A DNA stretch of 64,000 nucleotides from Gliomastix tumulicola. Lineage: Eukaryota; Ascomycota; Sordariomycetes; Hypocreales; Bionectriaceae. The translations under genes were made by a program, and so were the position numbers. The DNA lies in the NCBI GenBank assembly GCA_001599755.1, contig BCHX01000002.1, positions 496,001 through 560,000 on the forward strand, in the 5' to 3' direction. Every line of letters starts with the position of its first letter. The stretch's first letter is position 1. This document shows positions 31,793-43,032 of the stretch, piece by piece. A model generated the notes under the pieces. That model was not told where the DNA came from. It ran no database searches and worked only from the letters and a program-made list of their open reading frames with translations.

Positions 31793-32791
31793 TTACAACT
31801 CATTATGATCAAGAAACCACTCCACAAACTTGGGAATGCCGTTGTGAATCTTCGTCGTGGGCTTGTACCCCAGAAGCCGCGTCGATTTCGAAATGTCGGC
31901 AAATGTGACCGACATGTCGCCCGCCTGAGCCTCCCGCCAATCCAGTATCGCGTCTCGGCCGAGGCTCCTCTCGATCAAGCTGATTAGCTCAGCGAGCGAG
32001 ATGGTCTGCGACTCGCCCAGGTTGAACACCTCGTAGGTGGTCTCTGTGTAGTCGAGGGCGGCGCGGATACCCTGGATGATGTCGTCAACAAACGTGTAGT
32101 CTCGTCGTGTCGTGCCGTCTCCGAAGACGGGGATGGGCTTCCCGTCGGTGATGAGCCTGGCGAACTTGTGAATGGCCAGGTCGGGACGCTGACGAGGGCC
32201 GTAGACGGTGAAGAACCGCAGGCAGATGCAGCGGATGTCGTAGAGGTGCGAGTATGTGTGGCAGAGCAGCTCGGCCGCCGTCTTGGTCGCAGCGTAAGGC
32301 GATATGGGCTGGGAGGTGTTGTCTTCCTCCGAAAAGGGAACTGTCGCGCTGAGGCCGTAGACGCTCGACGACGAGCCGAAGAGAAACTGCCGCACGCCGA
32401 AATCCCGCGCGCAGTCGAGCAGGTTCAGTGTGCCGGTGACATTGGTGTCGAGGTAGTCGCCGGGGCGTTGCAACGAAGGTCGAACACCAGCACGTGAGGC
32501 CAGATGCACGATGGCCGTGAAGTTGTTGTGCACGAAGACGGCGCGCAGGGCGTCTCGTTCCCGAATGTCGATCTCGTAGAGGCCGAAATCGGGATTGGAG
32601 AGGTGAGCGGCGATGTTGGCACGCTTGATCTCGGGGGAGTAGAAGTTGTCAAAGTTGTCGAGGACGGCGACCCTCCAGCAGCCTTCAGCCAGCAGGGCAT
32701 CCACGAGGTTCGAGCCGATGAAGCCTGCGCCTCCCGTGACGAGAATCTGAGGCTTGCCCAGGGCAGCCGCTTTCCTAGCGACGATTGTCAT
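31793..32791 (-). CDS. NAD-dependent sugar-nucleotide epimerase (UDP-glucuronate 4-epimerase-like), bacterial-looking
   Basis: Single exon, 332 aa. This is an extended short-chain dehydrogenase: NAD-binding GGAGFIGSN, the catalytic FGSSSSVYG and YAATK (Tyr-xxx-Lys), plus LRFFTVYGPRQRPDLAIHKF and GDGTTRRDYTFVDDI for nucleotide-sugar binding. These blocks match bacterial and plant UDP-glucuronate or UDP-glucose 4-epimerases rather than fungal Gal10, which is larger and differs in sequence. The enzyme is cytosolic and would supply an epimerised UDP-sugar for glycan synthesis. Lack of introns in an intron-rich neighbourhood and the resemblance to bacterial proteins suggest transfer from bacteria, as inference. 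Convergent with the Golgi glycosyltransferase gene. Confidence 0.88.
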   Translation of the reverse strand: MTIVARKAAALGKPQILVTGGAGFIGSNLVDALLAEGCWRVAVLDNFDNFYSPEIKRANIAAHLSNPDFGLYEIDIRERDALRAVFVHNNFTAIVHLASRAGVRPSLQRPGDYLDTNVTGTLNLLDCARDFGVRQFLFGSSSSVYGLSATVPFSEEDNTSQPISPYAATKTAAELLCHTYSHLYDIRCICLRFFTVYGPRQRPDLAIHKFARLITDGKPIPVFGDGTTRRDYTFVDDIIQGIRAALDYTETTYEVFNLGESQTISLAELISLIERSLGRDAILDWREAQAGDMSVTFADISKSTRLLGYKPTTKIHNGIPKFVEWFLDHNEL

Positions 32792-33498
32792 TGGAACAAA
32801 GTCTCAGATGGTGTGGTGTTAGATGTTCGGTGAGATGCTCGTGTGCTCGATCACTCGGACCCTGAATCTGATCTGAGACGGATGCGATTACGCTAAAATC
32901 TCTGCAGGGGGCATAAAAAAGTGTCCGAGAGGAAAAGGATCGCTCCCAGATTCTTTGCAAAGATCCAGCTCAAACTGGCAGGTCAAGAGATATCAGCAGA
33001 ACATCACTGGACAAGAAACGTCGGTGAGCCAGCAGTACAAATAGACGGGAAGAGAAAAGGGGCGCGTCATCAAGTGAGCTTGGCACCGGTGAAAATGAGA
33101 CAATCATGACCGTTATCGCGAGAACTTCAGGGGAAATGAGCTTCGAGTTAGATGAGGTGTAATCGCGATTGGAGAGCTAGCAGTGTGAAAATGGCAATAG
33201 CGTCTGCACTAACGGACGCCACCGACAGTCTGGATCGTGAAGATCGTAGCCGCATTCAGGGGTCCTTGTCATGCTTATAGTGGCATATTGATATACTGGG
33301 GGAATGCATTAGTCGGGGATGATGGGAACGACATCAGCTGGAGAACGGAGCGACTCGCTGGGGAAGACACATGCAAGGCTGAGGGTTTATCTATATTTTG
33401 TGTCAATATGGGCTCTTATTGATAGCCATTCATGGACTGTCTGTCTCTAAGAACGCTCGGTCTGTTCTCGCGTCCTAGCATCGACAGGGTCGCCACCG
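32792..33498. other. intergenic, no gene seen
   Basis: Upstream region of the epimerase gene. No supported coding region. Confidence 0.45.
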
Positions 33499-34350
33499 TC
33501 ATTTCTGGGCGGACGGTACTTTGCTATGAAATTGTCTGTCTGGCTGGTGCAAGTCGTAGGTCGGGCTATAGGCGCTGAGGCTGGCACGATTGGTAAGGTA
33601 CCAATCTGGGTCACGGAAAAGCTTGAGGCTCTGTGCCGTGATGCGAAGCGGCAACAACAGGTCCTTGAACGAGGGATGCATCACTGTGCTAGAGACCCAG
33701 ACGAGACAGGTGTATGGTGTCTGTATCATGGCATTATGAATGGTTGGCTCGGCGCTGCGAGCCTTCTGGGCCCCATCGAAGAAGAGAAACCCCAAGCGAA
33801 AGAGCTAACCTCCTGCTGCCTTTGTTGCTTTAGCTCCAATGTGCGGCGAATTGCATCGGCTTGGCCGTCGCCATCGTCGTTAACCGGCTCATAAGAGCCT
33901 TCGGGAAGATAAAAGACAGCGCGTCGGTGCAGCTGGCGGTTGTTCTTGGTCTTCCCAGTGGCGACAGCGCCGGGTTTCTCTGGCCTAGTCGGTGTGATGC
34001 GCTCACGTCCGATTATGCGAGACGAACGGTGGCACCCGGAGGTATTCAGCCGCGGCTGGGGCGGCAGGGCTGGCTTTTCTCTCCTGCTCCTGGACTTTGG
34101 TGGCTTGGGCCTGATCCGCGAGGTCGCCTCCGTCGTACTCCCAATCCATTTCCATGTATTCATCCATGGGTGACTCGGAGGATGGACTGGTGGACGCAGG
34201 CAGGAGCACCAGCAGATGTAGCATCGCTGCCCTCCTTTGTATTAGCAATTTTCCCCCAATCCCATCTGTATTTCGGTTGATACTCACACGAATATGAACC
34301 TGAATCATTTGGTAACAGCGCTCCGCACTTTTCAGAAGCTGACGCACTTG
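33499..34350 (-). other. possible coding stretch, gene model unresolved
   Basis: Minus-strand segments look protein-coding but do not join cleanly. One segment (about 34280-34345) reads like a helix (DQVRQLLKSAERCYQMIQVH) and ends at a good GTGAGT donor. It is followed by a branch-like GCTAAT and an acceptor. A second frame holds YLPEGSYEPVNDDGDGQADA near 33860-33920, and a third, 33499-33780, holds SFKDLLLPLRITAQSLKLFR. Joining the last two through a 44-nt GTTAGC intron keeps frame. No start codon, family or unique chain could be established. It may be a degraded gene or one with unusual introns. Confidence 0.25.
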
Positions 34351-34955
34351 GTCGGCCGTGTCCTTGGTCTGGGACAGGAGATGAAATTACGCTTGCTCAA
34401 CATTTTGCGTGCTGTCTTCCCGCTTTCTTGGCCGTGGGTCGGTGTGTGGAGTTGGATGGGCAGTCCCACGAGTTATATTGAAGAGTCTTGACCTTAAAGC
34501 AACGGCTTGATCAGAGTGGTGATTAGTTGGGCGACATTGGTGCTTTCGGTCCCATGTCGCCGCGTTGTGAGAGAAAGTAGAGTGAGTTCAAGACTATAGA
34601 TGTAGGCCAGCTATTGATATGCATCCGAGCAGCTGTCTGAGTCAAACGAGGCCCGGGGGCCTGTTCTACGCGTGTTTACTGGCGTTCACTTTTCCAGAGG
34701 TAGGGAGCCTTCTTCACACTAACCAGGAATTCTACAGCGCTGGCACAGGTGCCTAAGCACCCTATCATAGCCAACAGGCAAGGCCCTGCCCTAAAATTCA
34801 AGAACACAATCGGAATATGCTCAAGCGGCTGATATTTTCCCCACCGCAGGCCCGTCTCCCTCTTTCGTCCCGCTTTCTTTTTGCTTCTGTCTCATCCCAT
34901 CCCCCTCTTGCATCAGCAAGGTCTCTCCAATTTCCTCCCCAACACTCCAACGACC
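34351..34955. other. intergenic, no gene seen
   Basis: Promoter and pyrimidine-rich leader of the DEAH helicase gene. No coding region supported. Confidence 0.45.
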
Positions 34956-37900
34956 ATGAACTCGGAGATGCAGGAGGGACGAGAGCATCAGCCAGATGGC
35001 GATCTGGGTCTCTCTGACCAGTACTATCGTCTTCTGGAGGAGCGGGAGGGGTTGCCCATCACGGAGCACAAGTCGATGATCCTTCAAGCCTATCGGTCGA
35101 CCCAGGTAAGCACTGACGATTCTCCTCCTCCACCTCACCCTCCAACATCACTTTCGTTTCTCGTGCGAACACTTCGACTAATTAATTCCAGGTCCTCATC
35201 CTCTCCAGCGCGACCGGCTCGGGCAAGACGACGCAAGTGCCCCAGTACATCCTCTGCGAGGAATGGATCCACGGGAAGCGCGTGGCCTGCACGCAGCCCC
35301 GACGACTCGCTGCTACCTCGGTCGCACGGCGAGTCGCGCAAGAGCTGGACCTTGAACTTGGCCAGGAAGTCGGCGCCAAAGTCCGGTTCGAGGACCTGAC
35401 CAGTGCGAAGACGCGACTGGTCTACATGACTGACGGCATGCTGCTTCGCGAAGCCATGGGCGACATGGACTTCACGGCCTACGTGAGTAACCCTCCATCG
35501 AATCTTTTCTTGTGACTTCCATTCTGACATCAACAACACAGAGCTGTATCATCGTGGACGAGGCGCATGAGCGCACCATGCCGACCGACCTCATTCTGGG
35601 ATTGCTGAAAGACGCGATGTCTCGCCGCCGCGACCTAAAAGTCGTCATCATGTCGGCCACCATGGACGCGGGCAAGTTCACAGAATTCTTCCCGGACGCG
35701 CTCCGGCTAGAAATCCCAGGCCGTACCTTTCCGGTCCGGGTGTATCACCTGCACAATGCTACGGTGAACTACAACGCCTGCGCCCTGCATCTGGTCAAGT
35801 ACATCCACGAGAATATGCCGGCCGGAGACATTCTCGTCTTTTTCACAACAGTCCTCGAAGTCGAGAGGGCCACGGATCTTCTCCGAGAGGCTCTGTGGGA
35901 CCTAGAGGTCATTCCACTCTATGCGGCGCTGCCTGTGGATGAGCAGCGGAAGGCGTTCCAGCAGTCACCCAATCGACGGTGCATTGTGTCTACCAATGTC
36001 GCGGAGACGAGCATCACCATTGATGGAGTTGTCTATGTCATCGGTATGTTCCTCTTTCCTCTTTCCGCTTTGTAACGCTATTAACACTCTATAGACACCG
36101 GCCTCGTCATACGGTCTACCTACAACCCACGCGCGGGCCTCAAACTCCTGGGCACAGAGCCAATCTCAAAGGCAGCCGCCTGCCAGCGTGCCGGTCGTGC
36201 TGGACGGACTCGTCCCGGTATCTGCTTCCGACTGTACGAGAAGTGGTGCTATGATTATTCCTTTATCCCCTCCACTCCGCCTGGCGTGTTACAAGACGAG
36301 ATGACGGGCCATCTGCTCGTGCTCAAGGCCATGGGACACACGGACATCTGCAGCTTCGACTTCGTCGATCCTCCTCATCCTGAGGTCTACTTGCGGGCTC
36401 TCGAGGACTTGTTTGCAATGTAAGTACAAAGTACAGTGTCCAACAATGAACTGAACTACATCATATCTAACTAGCTTTTAGGGGACACATCGACCGCACG
36501 GGCTTGATCACCGAGTCTGGAGCACAGGCTGCGAGATTTCCAATCCATCCTAGATGGTTCAACGCCCTGATCGAGGCTCACAGGCTTGGCTGCTCCTTTG
36601 ATCTGATCACCATCGTCGCGATCGCGGAGATCAACCGACCCATCCTCATCCGCCCGACCAAAGACCGCGAAGCCGCAGACCTCGCACACTCCCAGTTCTT
36701 CTGTCCGCTCTCGGACCACATCACGTGGCTAAATGCCGTCGACGCCTACGCCGCTGCCCAGCGCAAAGGCGGCGTAGATATGGAGCAGTGGTGCTGGGAT
36801 GCCTTCATCGACATCCAGGCCATCCACGAAGCGCTCCGGGTGCGGCGCCATCTCCAGAGAATCGCCGAGGATATGCTGCGTGACTCTCTGACAGCTGTCG
36901 ACGATAGGGGGAAGAGGATCCGCAAGGCCATTGCACGCGGCCTTTACCACCAGCTGGCCTTTCGCACCCCGGAGACGATTTACGACCTCTATCACACCGT
37001 TCATGATAATTACCCAGCGACGATAAGCCCGGAGAGCGCTCTTGTGGAGGGCAAGCAGAGCTGGATAGTCTACCAGGATTTCGTCCACTTGTCCAGACCT
37101 TATCTGCAGACAGTCACCGCTGTTGATATCGAATGGCTTCTTGTAAGTCCTGCCCTCTCGATTACTACTACTAGGTAACCCCCTTCTGACATGGTGCTCC
37201 AGGACCTCGACCACTTTCAAGACAGCAGTTTTGCTAGCAGCTCCAAGGCCCGTTCTTACAGGCAGCTCGAGGCACGGAAGCTCTTCAAGCAAGCTAGAGA
37301 CCGGGTAGCCGCCCGAGAGGCAGATGTCGGCATGGACCGTGCCGACAGCAGCTCATCCGATCCGTCCTCGAGCGACGAAGAAGATTATGAAGAATGGGCT
37401 GAGTGGACTCATCCCGGGCGACCCGATGGCACCATCGGCCAAGACCACCGCTGGACACCGACCATCACCGACATTGCTAAGGTTGACAAGCCGTACATGG
37501 AGACCCGGGACCTGTTCCCTCGCGGCATCGAGATTTCAGCGTGTTCCGATGGTATTGAGTGGGCTCCAGGCCAACTTCTCGGTCCGAGGGCATTCGATCC
37601 TAATGGATACGCTCCCATCTCCCATGCGAAGGAGTTCTCGCCTCCCTCAGTGACGGGGCATGACCTGGCTTCCGCCACCCACCGCGGGCACATCTCGAAG
37701 ATCAGAAGACCCGGCCAAGTTGGCGCTGGATGGGGAGACCACGATCTGTACAGAGAGTGGCAGCTGCATGGCCGTCGAGTGAGAAGGGAGATGGTGGAGA
37801 AGGCGGCTTGGGAGGATTCATTTGGCGGACGAATCCTCTTTCGGCCCGACGGTGATGACATCGAGACTATCGAATTTCTACCCTACGAAGGTTACTTTGA

Positions 37901-37970
37901 GGAGCTAGAGTCCGAGCATTGCCCACGAACCATGTATACCAGAGCTGCCGGGCGTCGGTTAGGTTATTAG
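34956..37970 (+). CDS. DEAH-box RNA helicase, divergent Prp43/Prp22-type
   Basis: Six exons: 34956-35105, 35192-35482, 35542-36043, 36095-36419, 36482-37142, 37203-37970; introns 51-86 nt; 898 aa. Core motifs are in order: GSGKTTQ (59-65), TQPRRLAA, VDEAHER (D153-H156), MSATMDA, TNVAETSITIDG and QRAGRAGR (345-352). Winged-helix, ratchet-like and OB-fold regions follow, as in spliceosomal and ribosomal DEAH helicases that remodel RNPs with ATP. From about residue 640 the protein carries a tail of about 250 residues. It has an acidic SSSSDPSSSDEEDYEEWAEW patch and Arg-rich stretches absent from canonical Prp43. The short N terminus (about 35 aa before the Q-like region) is also unlike Prp22 or Prp2. 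It is most likely an extra, fungal-specific member of the family. Confidence 0.9.
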
Positions 37971-38318
37971 CGCCTGTACGGGATCACGAACGATGACGAT
38001 TGAGAGATGTAGAGCATGTCCATGGCTATTGAGGCCAAGGGTATCAGAAGACCTTTTCCTAATTGTAGTAGATAGGGAAGATCGACTGGACAAGTCTACT
38101 CGGCAATAGTCTACTATGAATGAATTCAATCAAGTAACTGGTCCAGAGTGGCTATGTCATAGGCAAACCGCCATTTTCCTTAATGATAGTGATATCCAGG
38201 TTGTAGTTGCTGGACTAAGTCGTTTTGTCAGCCATCCAACCGTGGTACGAGTTATGATGGAGACAGGAATCATACCTCAACTGTTCACTGGAAGGAATGT
38301 CCCTACCATTCCAGAAGC
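37971..38318. other. intergenic between convergent genes
   Basis: 3' flanks of the helicase and P450 genes; the short open frame at 38116-38346 overlaps the P450 end and has no features of its own. Confidence 0.5.
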
Positions 38319-40079
38319 TCAAAACCTTGGGGTGCATTTGAAGTAAATCTTCTCAACTGGTGGCTCGCTAGTTGGAAGATCGCGCCGGACAGTAGGCACA
38401 GGCTTGGTTCTCGGGTTCCCGAGCTCGTCAACGAGCGTGAAGTCGAAGTAAGCCATGAAGATGACTAAAGCGATCGTGATTTCAAGCTTGGCTAGCTACA
38501 GGAAGGTTAGTTCTGCAGTCGGTTCTTCGTGGGAGTCACAAATGGTACCTTCATTCCAGCTGCCCAGTAGTTAGTTAATGTTTCATGTGATCGCTTATTT
38601 CGAATACTCACGACACGGGTGCAGCCCAATTCCCCATCCTAGATAGCCGTGCTGCACTTTCTTGTCCTCTTCTCGGCCGGTAAGGTATCGACCAGGGTCG
38701 TAGAGCAAGGGATCTGGGTAGATGTCGGGATCCATGTGAACATCATCGAAAACGTAGGTCTCCATCAGTCAGTATTATTCTACGATAGTCTAGCAAGGGT
38801 AGGAGGTCTGGCAGGGCCTTACAGCAAACATCCCGTTCGGGATGACCTCAGACGATCCCGCAATTGGAATATCGTGGCCGCTGAGATTCTGCCTCACGGA
38901 GGCCACAGGCACATTCAGCCGTATCGACTCCCTCAGACAGAGCTCCAGACTCGGGAAGCCCGACTCCCAGTCATCTATGGTGAGGCGAGGCAGAACGTCG
39001 GCCGCGGTCTCGCTGTCGGACTGCCGATACTTGGAGAGAGTGGCTTCTATCTCTCCCAGGCATTTGGTCCGCCATTCCGGGGATTCGGCGAGGTAGCATA
39101 GGACCCTGGATGTGTTGAAACCAGTGTTCACCAGGCCCGCGAACAGTGCGCCGATAATGAACTAGACAGAGATTAGATACGAGAGCGCCGGCTTGCGAAA
39201 CAAGGGAGCTGTTAAATGGGAAGACAAGCAACTCACGACAGTGACGAACGTGTCGCTATTTCCAGAGTCAATCAGAACCTGCATCGCATCCGTGTCCGTC
39301 CTTCCCGACCTCCGCTCCTTTGCGATCCCAGAAAGCACCGAGAACATCTTGTATCCTGACCACATCTTCTTGAGCTTTGATGGCACAGGCAGCCAGGGGA
39401 ACATGATCTCAGCAGCACTGGCCGTGTCGATGTTTCTGTAGACCTGGAGCGTGGAGGCGAGAAGTCCTGGGCTGTTGGCGATTTCGTTGCAGCCCAGGGT
39501 CCGGTGCGTCATCTGATACATCGACTTGAAGAAGTAGTCAAAGACGTCGATGGTCACGTAATTGTCGCTGCCCTTGTCGTCGCGCAAGACCTCCATGCTT
39601 TGATGCATATCGCCGATGAGGCGCTCCAGGAGCGATGCTAGTCGGTCTCTGGCAAGGAGACGCTTTAGGAGTGCGGCCATAGCACTGCGTTCGGCATCTT
39701 TATCGAATATCTGGCTTGTATCGGGTCCGCCAGCGAATACCGCGTTGAAGCCAGACTCCAAGTCGAGGCCTCTGGAGTTGAAATACGTCGCTCTCGCAGC
39801 CTCGCCGGACAGGGCGACGATGGGGAGCGGGCCATAGTTGAAGCTGAAATGGCCTGAGGAACTGGCTCTGCATCCTTCTTGGACAAAAGGCGCGCGACGG
39901 ATGAAGAAGTCTGGACAGCCAATGAGGGGGAGATTGTGCTTTGAGATGGGTGGTGCTGATTTGGGGAAGGTTGGACGTCGAATCAAAGGGATGATAGCTA
40001 GCCCGAAGGTTGTCAGACCGACAATAAAGAGAATGGTCGGCCAGGCTTGAAGCCATAGCAGGATCGAGAGCGAGATCAT
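38319..40079 (-). CDS. cytochrome P450 monooxygenase with an 11-nt microexon
   Basis: Five exons: 40079-39237, 39161-38823, 38759-38612, 38559-38549, 38495-38319; 505 aa. An N-terminal membrane anchor (ISLSILLWLQAWPTILFIVG) points to the ER. The oxygen-binding I-helix lies at FIIGALFAGLVNTGFNTSR; its usual Thr position reads Gly-Phe-Asn-Thr. ESIR gives the ExxR motif, and the haem-binding loop is GWGIGLHPCPGMKLAK with Cys443. The haem loop exists only if the 11-nt exon CTGGAATGAAG is included, supplying most of PGMK. The exon 2/3 acceptor (GATGGAG) is weak. The start was placed at the first true ATG, as the frame upstream opens at TTG. Substrate unknown; an aldehyde dehydrogenase gene lies 347 bp upstream in the same orientation. 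Confidence 0.87.
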
Positions 40080-40426
40080 GTTCGCTGCCGGAGTGAGTAC
40101 CAAATTTAGTGACGTTGGAGAACAGAGGTTCGAAAGCTGCGGTGGGCGAACAGATTTCTTCCGAAGAGTGCAGAACTTAGGCTTGAACTTGGCTACCCAA
40201 CATCCTTGGGTCCGGGCCTTTAGTTAGCCAGGTCACCGACGCCTGCAGGCTCAGCTCGTACAACAACTCCATGGTTCACCAATAGCCATGCTGGACTCTA
40301 TCAGATTACGTACTGAGGTATGATTTCCCCTCACTTCAACTCCGAACACGAAAATGCACAGCCAATACCATCGTTCACACTTATCGGTAGGTAATCTAAA
40401 CGAAACCTATACCTCGTATCGCCCAA
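40080..40426. other. intergenic, P450 promoter
   Basis: No gene. Separates two minus-strand genes and should hold the P450 promoter. Confidence 0.5.
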
Positions 40427-42078
40427 TCACGCACCAGAGTGCTTCACCCACACGGCCTGAGGGTTACACCATCCCTTCAGACCGGTAATCCCCCATTCCA
40501 TGCCCAGCCCGCTCTGCTTATGCCCTCCGAAGGGCACAGAAGGGCCAATCTCGAAGTGCGTGTTCACCCACACGCTGCCCGCCTCGAGCTGCTCGACAAT
40601 CCTCCTCGCGCGTGGGATGTCCTTGCTCCATACCGACGCACCTAGACCGAACGAGGAGTCATTGGCCCGACGGATCACGTCGTCCTCGTCAGTCCACTTG
40701 AGAACAGGGACGATGGGCCCGAACGGCTCCTCAACCACGATGCGCGAGTCCTCAGGCGGGTTGTCAATGATGGTCGGGTCTACAAAGTATCCCTTCTTCC
40801 TCTCACCATCAGCGTCGTGCACGGCACCGCCGAGAGCAGTCTTCCACCCTTGCTTGTTGATCTGGGAGTAGAGATCCTGCAGCTTGCGATACTGCATGCT
40901 GTTCTGGATGGGGCCGAAGAAGGCGTCGGCGTCGGCGTAGTCGCCCGTCTTGAGCTTCTTGACGAACTCGACGAGCTTGGGGAGGAATTTGTCGTAGATG
41001 CTCTCGTGGACGTAGATGCGCTTGACGTCCATGCAGATCTGGCCGTTGTGTACGAGGGCCAAGATGCCAATCTGCGACTGTCAGTAATGTGTAATTCTGC
41101 GAGGGCGTGTTGCACATACCTTGGCGACCACCTTGTCAATATCGACATCCTCGCAGATAATGGCCGCGTCATTTCCGCCCATTTCGAGAGTGACACGCTT
41201 CAGCGTCGCAGCGCAGGCGGCCATGACCTTCTTTCCCGTAGCGATGGAGCCCGTGAAGCTGATCTTGGCCACGTCTGGATGCGTCGTGAACATGGGACCG
41301 AGGTCTTCCTCGCCGCTCAGGGCCTGGACCACACCGGGTGGGAGGATCTTGGCTGCGAGCTCGGCGAGCTTGAGGCCGGTGTAGGGGCTGAATGGGGATG
41401 GCTTCCAGATGAAAGTATTGCCGACCAGGAGGGCGGGAAACAGCTTGCCGATGCCGAGGAGGAGAGGGAAGTTCCAGGGGACGATGGCGACGCCGACGCC
41501 CAGGGGAACCCAGCGCACAACAGCCGTCCTCTGCCAGAATAGGTCAGTTTGAATCGTAAGATCAAGCTACATCAAATGGCAGTGTCCATAGCGAGATATC
41601 GCTAATTCAAGGGGAGATCATGCACTTACATCCTCATCATCGATGGGCGTCTCCTCCGGCAGTCGAAGCGTAGGCACCGTAGTGACGTGGTCGTGGACAA
41701 GACCGAGCTCGTACGCACCAGCCTGTGGCGGCTTCCCCGCCTCCCGCCCGAGAAGATCGATGAACTCCTGCTTGTTGGCCATGATGGCGTCGGCGAGCTT
41801 CACCAAACACGCAGCTCGCTCGTCCTGGGAAAGCTTGCGCCAGGCAGGGAGGGCAGCCTTGGCAGCGCTCACGGCACGGTCGACATCGTCTTGCGTGGAG
41901 ATGGGCACGTCCCACAGAGGCTCCTCGGTGCTGGGACAGATGGCATTGCGTGTCTTGGCCGTCGTGGTCAACTCGTTGTTGATCACGTTGTGGTAGGTCT
42001 GGAGGTTCGTCAGCATAAAGAAGGGGTCCCAGGTGGTATGGAACTACTCACGTCGAACGAGATCTTGTAGTCGGCCAT
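40427..42078 (-). CDS. NAD(P)-dependent aldehyde dehydrogenase
   Basis: Four exons: 42078-42052, 41998-41630, 41530-41120, 41071-40427; introns of 53, 99 and 48 nt; 483 aa. The first exon encodes only MADYKISFD. Family motifs are PWNFPLLLGIGKLFPALLVGN (Asn that stabilises the oxyanion), FTGSIATGKKVM (coenzyme loop), LEMGGNDA (general base Glu), NGQIC (catalytic Cys) and EEPFGPIVPVLKW. The C-terminal FGGHKQSGLGMEWG block is also typical. These enzymes oxidise aldehydes to acids. No targeting signal is visible, so the protein is probably cytosolic. Length agrees with the family (about 480-500 aa). The last third of the promoter side contains two undetermined bases. Confidence 0.9.
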
Positions 42079-43032
42079 GATGGTCTTCAGCAGTGAATGG
42101 ATTGCACAGTGTGTGGGAATGAAAGCTAGCAAGGAAGAAGCTTGTGGCCAAGAGCCCGAACTTTATAGCAGAGGGGGCATGCCGTGCNCCTTGAGANCCC
42201 CGCCTCTGCCCAGTTTCCTACTTTCACGCTTCCGAAGGATGACACTCGCAGTAGTATTATCGTGCGCACCAATGGCCGAGCGATCCTCGATGCAAGGCAT
42301 TGACCATGACGTGGATACGGTGCTGACCGGCTGACTGGGTTGCCCAAAGCTGGGTCGCCCAGAAGCAGGAGGGAGGGGACGGGGAACATTGCGAGCCAAT
42401 GCCATTGGCCTGCTCGCTTTTTCCTTGTGTCCCAGAGTCTCATCGAGCGGGGAAACCCTGTCAGCCTGCAGCTGTTGATCCCGGCTCCGACTGGCGGGAG
42501 ATGCATGTCAGCATACCAGTCATGTGCCCTTCTTTTGCTGCCTCTCCATCATGTTGACGGCACGCGTTTGCCTCCCGAAAGGCCTTTTGCAAGTGAGCTT
42601 TGAAGGATGAGCCCAGAAATGTTGACGCTCGAGAGCCGAGGCCGTTGACGGCGGCCTAGACATGAACGGCAACTTTGACCATGAGGCCGCCCGGCTCGAC
42701 CTCGGGCCTTTCCATTTTCCTGCACCGTGCCTGTTGCAGCGGGGTAGCATTGTTCCCAGCAAGTCATGTTCTTCTCAGGGCCGCATCTAGGTCAATGTGT
42801 TTCCAACAGGTGGTTCTTTGTCAGTCTTTCATCTTGAAGGGATGTGCGGACAGCCTTTCACGCCGGCGGCGGCTCTGGACATCATACGAGTGATGGCACA
42901 GCGCGGTGAGTAAGCACATAGCAGTTTAATGCTTGATGTATTACTCTCTTTCGCACGTGATGATCACGGCCTTCACCCCACCTACAACCTCAGCCCCTCA
43001 TCTCCATTCTCTCACATCATCAAGCATTCATC
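42079..43032. other. intergenic between divergent ALDH and HET genes
   Basis: No gene seen. Bases 42188 and 42197 are N. Both flanking genes are transcribed away from this region, so it should hold both promoters. Confidence 0.5.
42161..42167 (-). promoter_or_regulatory. TATA-like element of the aldehyde dehydrogenase gene
   Basis: TATAAAG on the minus strand about 85 bp before the ATG. Position fits a core promoter; function inferred. Confidence 0.4.

Noticed and set aside
40080..40103. Longer N terminus for the P450
   Set aside because: The frame begins with TTG, not ATG; the membrane anchor starts right after the ATG at 40079.
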